A stretch of 64,000 bases of DNA from Pseudomonas sp. CFBP 13711 (GTDB taxonomy: Bacteria > Pseudomonadota > Gammaproteobacteria > Pseudomonadales > Pseudomonadaceae). Positions 26,839 through 34,040 of the stretch are shown piece after piece. Location of the stretch: the NCBI RefSeq assembly GCF_014842265.1, contig NZ_JACYVI010000010.1, positions 206,624 to 270,623 of the forward strand, written 5' to 3'. The notes below the pieces were generated by a model. That model had not been told where the DNA came from, did no database searches, and worked only from the letters and a program-made list of their open reading frames with translations. Positions within the stretch are counted from its first letter, which is position 1, and each line of letters starts with the position of its first letter. Position numbers and translations under genes: made by a program.

Positions 26839-27465
26839 CTAATAAAGCGTGTCGGCGATCCGGCCCGGCAGCGCCTTGTCGTACGCGTCGCCGTCAATCG
26901 CTGCGTGCGAAACCGCCTTGAGAATCTGACCCGCTGTCGGCAGCGCGCTGCGCGGCACCTGCTTGGACGCATCCCACAGCCCTGCCCTGATCACCGCCCG
27001 GCTGCACTGGAAATACACGCTGGTGACGGTGATTTTCAGCACCGACTTCGGCGGCTTCCCGTCCACGGCAAAACGCTCCAGCAGATCGGGCGCGATGGAG
27101 ATCTGCGCCGTGCCGTTGACGCGCAGGGTTTCGCCCACGCCCGGTACGAGAAACAGCAGCGCGACTCGCGGGTCTTCGACGATGTTGCGCAGGGTGTCGA
27201 TGCGGTTGTTGCCGCGTCGGTCTGGCAGATACAGCGTCTGGCTGTCTTCGATATGCACGAAGCCTGGCTGATCTCCCCGGGGCGAGGCATCCAGGCCGCC
27301 TGCGCCCGACGAGGCGAGGATCACGAAGGACGCCGCTTCGATGAACGGCCGGTACACCGGGTGAATGTGGTCAACTTCTTTGACCAGAGACGGCGGCGCG
27401 ATCGGGCCATACACCGCTTCCAGTGCCTCTACGGTTGTCAGGTATGAGCTGTCTTTAAGATCCAT
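26839..27465 (-). CDS. Pyridoxamine 5'-phosphate oxidase-family flavin-binding protein
   Basis: A 208-residue split-barrel flavoprotein: YGPIAPPSLVKEVDHIHPVY, then FVILASSGAGGLDASPRGDQ, RRGNNRIDTLRNIVEDPRV and VNGTAQIS. It matches the MSMEG_1061-like branch (about 200 residues), whose members probably bind FMN or F420. ATG at 27465; longer readings upstream have no family match. Neighbouring LysR at 25822-26730 is on the same strand, downstream. Reaction unknown. Confidence 0.87.
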   Translation of the reverse strand: MDLKDSSYLTTVEALEAVYGPIAPPSLVKEVDHIHPVYRPFIEAASFVILASSGAGGLDASPRGDQPGFVHIEDSQTLYLPDRRGNNRIDTLRNIVEDPRVALLFLVPGVGETLRVNGTAQISIAPDLLERFAVDGKPPKSVLKITVTSVYFQCSRAVIRAGLWDASKQVPRSALPTAGQILKAVSHAAIDGDAYDKALPGRIADTLY

Positions 27466-27628
27466 CGTGGTTCTCTGCGGTTTCTTCTTTAAAGGAAAGG
27501 GTCGGTATGCACTGACGCCTTGTCCCCGATTGGGGCAATAGTGGCAGACGCGTGTGGCAGATTGAGCGGCGATCTGATTCACTGCCTGCCTTTTCACCGT
27601 CCAGCATCTGCACACCGGGTAACCAGGC

Positions 27629-27814
27629 ATGAACCGTCGCAAGAAACTTAACCAGATCCTCAGAGCCAACGCAAAAAAGGCGAGTGCCAAACTGGCGCCG
27701 AAGAACAAAGACACCTACGTCAGCAAGGCCGACCGGTTGAAGCTGGCTGAGGCCACTGCTGAATCCACGACCGAATCCACCCCTGACGCGGTCAGCCCTT
27801 CCGAGGCGGTTTGA
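27629..27814 (+). CDS. DUF2986 small basic protein
   Basis: A 61-residue protein starting MNRRKKLNQILRANAKKASA and containing DTYVSKADRLKL, which is the pattern of the DUF2986 family in Pseudomonas and Vibrio. Strongly basic N-terminus, possibly nucleic-acid or ribosome associated (inference only). It lies divergently from the flavin-binding protein, before a REP array. No function is known. Confidence 0.8.
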   Translation: MNRRKKLNQILRANAKKASAKLAPKNKDTYVSKADRLKLAEATAESTTESTPDAVSPSEAV

Positions 27815-27852
27815 ACACCCTCCATTTGCGATGCGCCGCCAACCCCTGATAA

Positions 27853-28195
27853 GACCGGCTTCAGCCGGGAAGAGGCCAGTGCGTACGCCATCATTTTTTC
27901 AGTGTGATTACCGACGCCTTCCCGGCTGAAGCCGGTCCTACAGGGCGCGCGCGGTGTCAGTGGGACCGGCTTCAGCCGGGAAGAGGCCAGTGCGTACGCC
28001 ATCAATTTTTCGGTGTGATTGCCGACGCCTTCCCGGCTAAAGCCGGTCCCACAGGGCGCGCGCGGTGTCAGTGGGACCGGCTTCAGCCGGGAAGCGGCCA
28101 GCGCGTACGCCATCAATTTTACAGCGTGACTACCGACGCCTTCCCGGCTAAAGCCAGCCCCACAGAAAGCTCCGGTTTCAGCCGGGAATGGTCTT
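27853..28195. repeat. Tandem REP array, 111-bp period
   Basis: GACCGGCTTCAGCCGGGAAG occurs at 27853, 27964 and 28075, each followed about 65 bases later by an inverted copy CTTCCCGGCTGAAGCCGGTC (27918, 28030, 28139, the last one degenerate). The period is exactly 111 bases, with the spacer GCGTACGCCATCAATTTT repeated almost unchanged. The right-hand end runs into the coding sequence of the XRE regulator and supplies its C-terminus. Confidence 0.88.
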
Positions 28196-29006
28196 CGATC
28201 ACCGCCCGCACACGTTCGGCGTCGGCGGCGGTGACCGGGTTGTAGACGATCATCGACAGGTCCAGTCGCCCGTCCACCGCAAAGTTCGAGTATTCCAGCT
28301 CGATGATGCCATGGGGGTCATGGCGCAGGCGTTTGGTGCCTTCGCCCTGTAGCCGCACGTCGTTGTCTCCCCACAGCACCGCGAATTCCGGGCTCAGGGT
28401 GCATAGTTCTTCCGCCAGCCGGGTGACCTCGGACGCCGCGCCGGCGCGGGTCGCGTCCGCCCGAAACGCTGCGACGATGAAGCGCGCCACCGCATTCCAG
28501 TCCGCCTGCCGGGCCTGGGCGCGCGGGTTGCAGAACATCAGCCGCAAGATATTACGTTGCCCCACCGGCAGCAGGCTGTAATCGGTGAAGACCGCCGCCG
28601 CTGCGGTGTTCCAGGCCAGCACGTCCCACGTCGCCGTTTTGATGAACGCCGGGCTGAACGCGAGGGTGTCGAGGACCCGTTGCAGTCGCGGCGTCACCCC
28701 GTCGGGCGCGCTGTAGACCACTTCCGGCGGATGGCCGAAAGCGAGCATGAACAGGTGCTCGCGCTCGGGTTCGGTCATCAGCAGACTTTCCGCAATCCGG
28801 TTCAGCACCTGTGCCGACGGTGCCCCGCCGCGCCCCTGCTCCAGCCACGTGTACCAGGTCGCGCTGATATTGGCGCGCTGCGCGACTTCTTCCCGGCGCA
28901 GACCCGGTGTGCGTCGCCGGCCGGCAAAGCCGAAACTGGCCGGATCAAGGCGCGCACGGCAATCCTTCAGATACGTGCCCAGCAAATGAACAGAGGGGTT
29001 GGCCAT
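28119..29006 (-). CDS. XRE-type regulator with MmyB-like ligand domain
   Basis: A 295-residue regulator. N-terminal XRE helix-turn-helix (RRRTPGLRREEVAQRANISA, WYTWLEQGRG) and a C-terminal MmyB-like PAS-related ligand domain (DTLAFSPAFIKTATWDVLAWN; the pattern FNPEAR-like CNPRAQARQADW). The divergent epimerase gene 99 bases away is the likely target. The last 22 codons (28119-28195) are built from REP sequence: the codons for DHSRLKPELSVGLALAGKAS read through an inverted REP pair, so the natural C-terminus seems to have been replaced by a repeat. Confidence 0.9.
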   Translation of the reverse strand: MANPSVHLLGTYLKDCRARLDPASFGFAGRRRTPGLRREEVAQRANISATWYTWLEQGRGGAPSAQVLNRIAESLLMTEPEREHLFMLAFGHPPEVVYSAPDGVTPRLQRVLDTLAFSPAFIKTATWDVLAWNTAAAAVFTDYSLLPVGQRNILRLMFCNPRAQARQADWNAVARFIVAAFRADATRAGAASEVTRLAEELCTLSPEFAVLWGDNDVRLQGEGTKRLRHDPHGIIELEYSNFAVDGRLDLSMIVYNPVTAADAERVRAVIEDHSRLKPELSVGLALAGKASVVTL

Positions 29007-29105
29007 GATGATCCTGTTGGTTTTTATACCCTGATAACGTCACGTCTTTTAAGCGGATAAACGTTACGCGCATCCTGCCGGCTTCAGCAAAAGGAGTTTT
29101 CAGCA

Positions 29106-29996
29106 ATGCGCGTATTTCTCACCGGCTCCACAGGTTTTATCGGCTCCCACGTCGCCCGGGAACTACTCGCCGCGGGTCACCAGGTGCTGGGCATGACGCG
29201 CTCCCAAGCGGGCTACGACGAATTGCGGGCCATCGGCGCCGAGCCCCATCACGGCACCCTCGAAGACCTCGCCAGCCTCAGACTCGGCGCCGAGCAGTGC
29301 GACGCGGTCATTCACACCGCGTTCGATCACGACTTCGCCCACTTCGTCGACAACTGCCAGAAAGATGCGCGGGCCATCGCCGCACTGGGCGAAGCGCTGA
29401 ACGGCTCGCAGCGCCCGCTGCTGATCACCTCCGGCACGCCGATGGGTTCGCCGGCACCGGGCGAGCCCGCCGATGAAGATCACTTCAATCCCGAGCATCC
29501 AAACCCTCGAGCCGCTTCGGAACGGGCAGCAGAGGCGCTGTTGCAACGCGGCCTCAACGTGGTGGTGATGCGTCTGTCGCAGATCCACGACACGGTCAAA
29601 CAGGGCCTGGTCACCGAACTCATCAAGCACGCGCTGGGGACCGGCGTCTCGGCGTATGTCGACGGCGGAATGAATCACTGGTCCGCCGCGCACATTTCTG
29701 ACACAGCCCAGCTGTACCGACTCGCGCTGGAAAAACACCAACCCGGCGCTCGCTATCACGCAACCGCCGAAAGCCACATCCCCTTCCACCTCATCGCCGA
29801 AGCCCTGGGTGAAGGCCTGGGACTGCCCGTTGTTTCAGTGCCAGCCGACGAGGCGATGGCGAGGTTCGGTTGGCTGTCGAGCTTTGTGGGACGGGATATG
29901 TCGAGCAACAGCAGCAAAACCCGGGCGCGATTGGGCTGGGCGCCGACCGGGCCGGGTTTGATTGAAGATCTCAAAGGGTGTTTTGAACGGCGGTGA
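29106..29996 (+). CDS. NAD-dependent epimerase/dehydratase-family SDR
   Basis: A 296-residue extended SDR. N-terminal dinucleotide-binding motif GSTGFIGSHV (residues 7-16) and AAGHQVLGMTRS; the typical YxxxK is not evident: the region corresponds to PNPRAASERAAEALL, where Tyr and Lys are replaced, as in atypical SDRs of the YwnB/NmrA-like type. So the enzyme may bind NAD(P) without classical catalysis or use another mechanism. The divergent XRE regulator suggests inducible control by a small ligand. AAGGAG precedes the ATG. Confidence 0.88.
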   Translation: MRVFLTGSTGFIGSHVARELLAAGHQVLGMTRSQAGYDELRAIGAEPHHGTLEDLASLRLGAEQCDAVIHTAFDHDFAHFVDNCQKDARAIAALGEALNGSQRPLLITSGTPMGSPAPGEPADEDHFNPEHPNPRAASERAAEALLQRGLNVVVMRLSQIHDTVKQGLVTELIKHALGTGVSAYVDGGMNHWSAAHISDTAQLYRLALEKHQPGARYHATAESHIPFHLIAEALGEGLGLPVVSVPADEAMARFGWLSSFVGRDMSSNSSKTRARLGWAPTGPGLIEDLKGCFERR

Positions 29997-30055
29997 ATGA
30001 TCCGTAGAGACGCCGAGCTGCCGATCCCAACCAAGGGCCCGTGCGCGCCACGGGC

Positions 30056-31576
30056 CTACAACGCGTCAGAACCCCACGAGAAGCGATAAGCGCGCACGGG
30101 CGCCGGCGGTTGGCAACGACCATTGTCCGCGTCGGCGCCGACGATCAACCACTCGGCCCTCGACGTTGATCCCAGCTGGCGAGCCTTGTCGGCCATGAAA
30201 CAGCGCTCCAGCTCAGCGGCGGGCACCAGGGCAAAGGCGGATGGATGGGTGCGCAGCCAGAGCGCCGCGTGCTCGACGGCGGTTTGATCGGCAAACCCGA
30301 AATGCACCACCGGCTGGCGGGCGAACAGCCAGTGCCCTTCCCGCCAGCCGACCAGCACCAGTTCGGCGCCGTCGGTCAGCCGGGCCGCTTCGCCCATCAG
30401 CACCTTGTGGGGGTTGGGGCCCTCGGTGAACGGTTCGACGAAGCCACGGCCGAACCATAGGCAAAACCATGCCACCACCGCCACGCCAAACACAGCGCGG
30501 GCCTTCGGACGATTGCCAAACCAGCGGCGAAGCAGCCACGGAATCAGCGGCGCGGCGGCCAGCACCAGGCCGGGTAGCGCAGGGAAGATATAGATTTTGC
30601 GCTTGCCGGTGCTCAGGCAGAAAAACAGCACCACCAGGACCACCCAGCCCAGCAACAACAAGATCCGTGCGTCGTGCTTTCGCAATTGGCGACGCCAGGC
30701 GGGTACCAGCCACGGCAACGCCAGCACCAGCGGCAGCCAGTACTGCGGAATGACAGTGAGGAAATACCAGAACGGTTCGCGGTGATCCCAGGCCGACGCG
30801 TAGCGGCCACCGGTCTGGTGAAACAGGATTTCCTTCAGGTAGGCCACTTCGTCAGCGCCACCCTTGAGCCAGACCGTGGCGAGCAGCGGCACAAGCCAGA
30901 CTGCACATCCCGCCAGCACCACCAGAAAACCGGCCGCCCAGCGAAGCCCCTGCCCCGGCATGACGGTCACACCAGGCCAGCCCTTTCGCACGGCATAGAC
31001 GTAGGGCACCAGCATCAATGCCGGCAGAAAACCCACCCCTTTGCTGATGATGCCCAGGCCCATGGCCAGACACGCGACGTAGAACCAGCCCCACGCCGGT
31101 CCCAGCAGCAGATGACGGACCATGCCGTAGAAGCCGAGCGCGACCCACAGGCACAGGAAGCTGTCGATCTGGCCGGTACGCAGAATGCTGTAGGTCTGGT
31201 AAGTCGCCAGAAACAGCAGCACGGCGATGCGACCCACCCTGCGGCACCACAGGCGCCGGCCCAGGTCGTACAACACTGCGGTGGCCGTTCCCGCCGAGAG
31301 CAGGCCCGGGATGAAAAGTGCCAGCGACGGCGAACCGGTCAGCCAGGTGAAAACCGCGACCGTCCACATGAACAAGGGTGGTTTGTCGCCGTAGATTTCA
31401 CCGGCCCGATGGGGGATCAGCCAACTGCCGCTGTGCAGCATTTCCAGCGCGACGCCCAGAAACCGTTCTTCGTCGACATTCAGCGGCTGCCGGATGCCAA
31501 AGCCGGCGCCGACCAGAATCAGCGCGAGCGCCACCAGCGCCAGGCACTGCAACGCGGGAGAATGAACACGTCCCAC
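30056..31576 (-). CDS. ArnT-like glycosyltransferase family 39 protein
   Basis: A 506-residue membrane protein with about 11-12 helices. N-terminal acidic motif NVDEERFLGVALEML and GDKPPLFMW fit the PMT/ArnT group (GT39 and relatives), which transfer a sugar from an undecaprenyl-phosphate carrier to a periplasmic acceptor such as lipid A or LPS core. GTG start at 31576 with AAGGA upstream, four bases after the LABN stop. It is the last gene of a four-gene operon (epimerase, GT2, LABN, GT39). The donor sugar and acceptor cannot be determined. Confidence 0.88.
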   Translation of the reverse strand: MGRVHSPALQCLALVALALILVGAGFGIRQPLNVDEERFLGVALEMLHSGSWLIPHRAGEIYGDKPPLFMWTVAVFTWLTGSPSLALFIPGLLSAGTATAVLYDLGRRLWCRRVGRIAVLLFLATYQTYSILRTGQIDSFLCLWVALGFYGMVRHLLLGPAWGWFYVACLAMGLGIISKGVGFLPALMLVPYVYAVRKGWPGVTVMPGQGLRWAAGFLVVLAGCAVWLVPLLATVWLKGGADEVAYLKEILFHQTGGRYASAWDHREPFWYFLTVIPQYWLPLVLALPWLVPAWRRQLRKHDARILLLLGWVVLVVLFFCLSTGKRKIYIFPALPGLVLAAAPLIPWLLRRWFGNRPKARAVFGVAVVAWFCLWFGRGFVEPFTEGPNPHKVLMGEAARLTDGAELVLVGWREGHWLFARQPVVHFGFADQTAVEHAALWLRTHPSAFALVPAAELERCFMADKARQLGSTSRAEWLIVGADADNGRCQPPAPVRAYRFSWGSDAL

Positions 31577-31579
31577 CGG

Positions 31580-31858
31580 CTATTCCTTAAGGTCTTTGTG
31601 TTTGGCAATCAGCTGCAGGTTGCGCAGGTAAACCACAAAGCCAAATGACTGACCGATGATGAACACCGGGTCTTCGCGGTAGATGGCGTAGAGCAGCAAC
31701 AACGCGCTGCCGAGCATGCTCAGGTACCAGAAGCCCACCGGAATCACGCTGCGTTTCTTGATTTCGCTGTACAGCCACTGCAAGACGAAACGGCCGGTGA
31801 AGACCGCCTGCCCGAGAAATCCCACCGTGAGCCAGAGCGTTTCGCGGGTGAAATTCAT
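31580..31858 (-). CDS. LABN-domain membrane protein (lipid-A-disaccharide synthase N-terminal-like)
   Basis: A 92-residue protein with three predicted helices: LWLTVGFLGQAVFTGRFVLQ, IPVGFWYLSMLGSALLLLYA and DPVFIIGQSFGFVVYLRNLQ. This is the LABN domain (PF07578), found fused to or near polyprenyl-linked glycosyltransferases; a role as flippase or chaperone for the lipid-linked sugar has been proposed. ATG at 31858 overlaps the GT2 stop (ATGA at 31855-31858). Confidence 0.87.
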   Translation of the reverse strand: MNFTRETLWLTVGFLGQAVFTGRFVLQWLYSEIKKRSVIPVGFWYLSMLGSALLLLYAIYREDPVFIIGQSFGFVVYLRNLQLIAKHKDLKE

Positions 31859-32613
31859 CCGTTCATCTCCTCGGGCCGGGTGTTGAGTCGCGTGCGGCGC
31901 ACCAGCCACCAGACCCCGAACAGGTCGAGGATGCCGACCAGTGCGCGGTCGAAGTTGCCGTAGTTGGAAACGCCGGCCTGACGATGACGGTGGTGAACCG
32001 GATGAACGATCATTCGGCCGTGATGGCGCTGGATCAGCGCGGGAATGAAGCGGTGCATGTGGTCGAAGTAAGGCAGCTGCAGAAACGCCGCTCGATGAAT
32101 CAGCTTCAGCCCGCAGCCCGTATCAGGCGTGGCGTCCTTGAGCAGGCGGCTGCGCAAGGCATTGGCGAAACGGGACGCCCAGCGCTTGCTCGCGGTGTCT
32201 CGCCGGTCGACCCGATGCCCCGCCACCAACCTCACCGGCTGGCCCTGGTTCCGGTCATTGCCCTGCCCGGTATTGCGCACCAGCGCCAGCATGCCGGGCA
32301 AGTCGGCGGGGTCGTTCTGGCCATCGCCGTCCAGGGTCGCCAGCCACTCACCGCGCGCGGCCTGGGCGGCATGCCAGATCGACGTGCTCTGCCCGAGGGA
32401 AACCCCGTGGTGCAGGATGCGCAGGGGCTCAAATCCTGAGGCCTTGATCTGCTGCAGCACACGCAGCGTGTCGTCGGTGCTGCCGTCGTCGACCACCAAC
32501 ACCTCGTAGCGCTCCCCGGCCAGCGCGGTGCGTATTTCATGGAGCAACGAAGGCAGGTTTTGCGCTTCGTTTTTTGCCGGGATCAACACCGACACAAACA
32601 CCGATTCACTCAT
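31855..32613 (-). CDS. GT2 glycosyltransferase, undecaprenyl-phosphate-type
   Basis: A 252-residue family-2 glycosyltransferase: VSVLIPAKNEAQNLPSLLHE, VVDDGSTDDTLRVL, and the DxD-type TLDGDGQNDPADLP. It lacks C-terminal membrane helices except for a hydrophobic segment near residue 230 (ALVGILDLFGVWWLV). Such enzymes load a sugar onto undecaprenyl phosphate (DPM1/ArnC-like). ATG at 32613 overlaps the epimerase stop; the downstream LABN and GT39 genes overlap in turn, a continuous translational unit. Confidence 0.9.
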   Translation of the reverse strand: MSESVFVSVLIPAKNEAQNLPSLLHEIRTALAGERYEVLVVDDGSTDDTLRVLQQIKASGFEPLRILHHGVSLGQSTSIWHAAQAARGEWLATLDGDGQNDPADLPGMLALVRNTGQGNDRNQGQPVRLVAGHRVDRRDTASKRWASRFANALRSRLLKDATPDTGCGLKLIHRAAFLQLPYFDHMHRFIPALIQRHHGRMIVHPVHHRHRQAGVSNYGNFDRALVGILDLFGVWWLVRRTRLNTRPEEMNG

Positions 32614-33635
32614 CACGCCCACCGCGCCTCTTGTTTTGATTGTCTGGCCTGTTTGCTCTGGTCGCAGGAATAGAAGTCGCCGTACCAGCGCACGAATTCA
32701 GCCACGCCCTGCTCAAGCCCAACCTGCGGACTGAAGTCGATCCATTTCGCCAGCCCGGAGACATCCGCCCAGGTCTGCAGCACGTCGCCCGGCTGAAGCG
32801 GCAGATAGTTGCGCCTGGCCTGAATCCCCAGCGCCGACTCCAGGCAGTGGACGAAGTCGAGCAGCTTCACCGGCGCACCTCGCCCGATGTTGAAAAGCTG
32901 ACACGGCGCGCGCCCTTCCATGAGTGGCGGTGGTCGGGGCAACAGCCGGTTCATCGACTCGATGATGTCGTCGACGTAGGTGAAATCCCGCGCCATCTCG
33001 CCGTCGTTGTAGATATCGATGGGCTCGCCTTTGAGGATGGCCCGGGTAAATTTGAACAGCGCCATGTCCGGCCGCCCCCAGGGGCCGTAGACGGTGAAAA
33101 ACCGCAGGCCCGTCGCAGGAATCCGGTACAGATGCGAGTAGCTGTAGGCCATGAGCTCGTTGGCGCGCTTGGTCGCGGCGTACAGGGAAACGGGCTGTTC
33201 AACGGCGTCTTCCACGGCAAACGGCATCTTGGTGTTGGCGCCGTACACCGAGCTGCTCGACGCATAAACAAGGTGCTTTACGGGGTGTGCCCGGCAGGCT
33301 TCAAGGACATTGAGAAACCCGACCAGGTTGGCATCGGCGTACACGCCCGGGTGGTCGATGGAATACCGAACACCGGCCTGGGCCGCCAGATGAATGACCT
33401 CACTGAAGCCGGACGCGCTGAACAGCCCGAGCAAAGCCTGTGGGTCGACGATGTCGATGGGCTGAAACTGAAAGGAGGGGTAATTTTCCAGCTGCGCCAG
33501 TCGGGCACGCTTGAGATCGACGCTGTAGTAGTCGTTCAGGTTGTCGATGCCCACCACTTGAACGCCCTGGCTGCACAACTTCCTGGCCATGTGAAAGCCG
33601 ATGAATCCCGCCACCCCGGTGATCAGCACCGTCAT
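32613..33635 (-). CDS. NAD-dependent sugar-nucleotide epimerase (UDP-glucuronate 4-epimerase-like)
   Basis: A 340-residue extended SDR: GVAGFIGFHMARKL (nucleotide binding), GIDNLNDYYSVDLKRARL (the NDYY pattern of UDP-glucuronate epimerases), SSSSVYG, and the catalytic YAATKRANE. It probably makes UDP-galacturonate from UDP-glucuronate. Start taken at 33635 (MTVLITG); an ATG at 33659 would add eight residues, neither has a good ribosome-binding site. First gene of the glycan operon, supplying the sugar nucleotide. Confidence 0.9.
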   Translation of the reverse strand: MTVLITGVAGFIGFHMARKLCSQGVQVVGIDNLNDYYSVDLKRARLAQLENYPSFQFQPIDIVDPQALLGLFSASGFSEVIHLAAQAGVRYSIDHPGVYADANLVGFLNVLEACRAHPVKHLVYASSSSVYGANTKMPFAVEDAVEQPVSLYAATKRANELMAYSYSHLYRIPATGLRFFTVYGPWGRPDMALFKFTRAILKGEPIDIYNDGEMARDFTYVDDIIESMNRLLPRPPPLMEGRAPCQLFNIGRGAPVKLLDFVHCLESALGIQARRNYLPLQPGDVLQTWADVSGLAKWIDFSPQVGLEQGVAEFVRWYGDFYSCDQSKQARQSKQEARWA

Positions 33636-34040
33636 TGGGTTATCGCCTGGCGGTGGCATCGAGCCTGGGTAGGTCCTGCGTATCCTGCGCTTAAGACAGT
33701 GACATTCATTTCATGAGTCCTTTGACAGAACCGGCCAACCGCCCGAAATCCCTGGGTCAGCTGTCCGTTTCTGCTGGATGCTTGATCAAGCGACATGAAA
33801 CTGTGTCACAGCAATATTTAAGCAATGTGAACAGGGTGAGCGGCCCATCGTGTGATGCGCTCGAGACGTGGACCGAGCGAAGCCCAAAGCTGTTGAGCCG
33901 CCCGCTCTCGCGCAGCCTGACGGTTTTTTGCCGACAGGGAACCTCGTTCGCATTTATTGACACCCACACGGTCAACCCCTGAGCGTCATTCCCTCGGCGC
34001 CTTCAAATCCCATCAAGCTCCATGTCAAAAGGACAATGTC
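33636..34040. other. Intergenic region, divergent promoters
   Basis: No convincing gene. Two open frames on opposite strands (33713-33982 and 33757-33975) have no ribosome-binding site and no family. A small stem-loop CCTGACGG/CCGACAGG sits near 33917-33939. The region must hold the promoters of the glycan operon (- strand) and the delta-60/RTX gene (+ strand). Confidence 0.4.

Noticed and set aside
33713..33982. 89-codon frame upstream of the delta-60/RTX gene
   Set aside because: No family, no ribosome-binding site, another frame open on the opposite strand.
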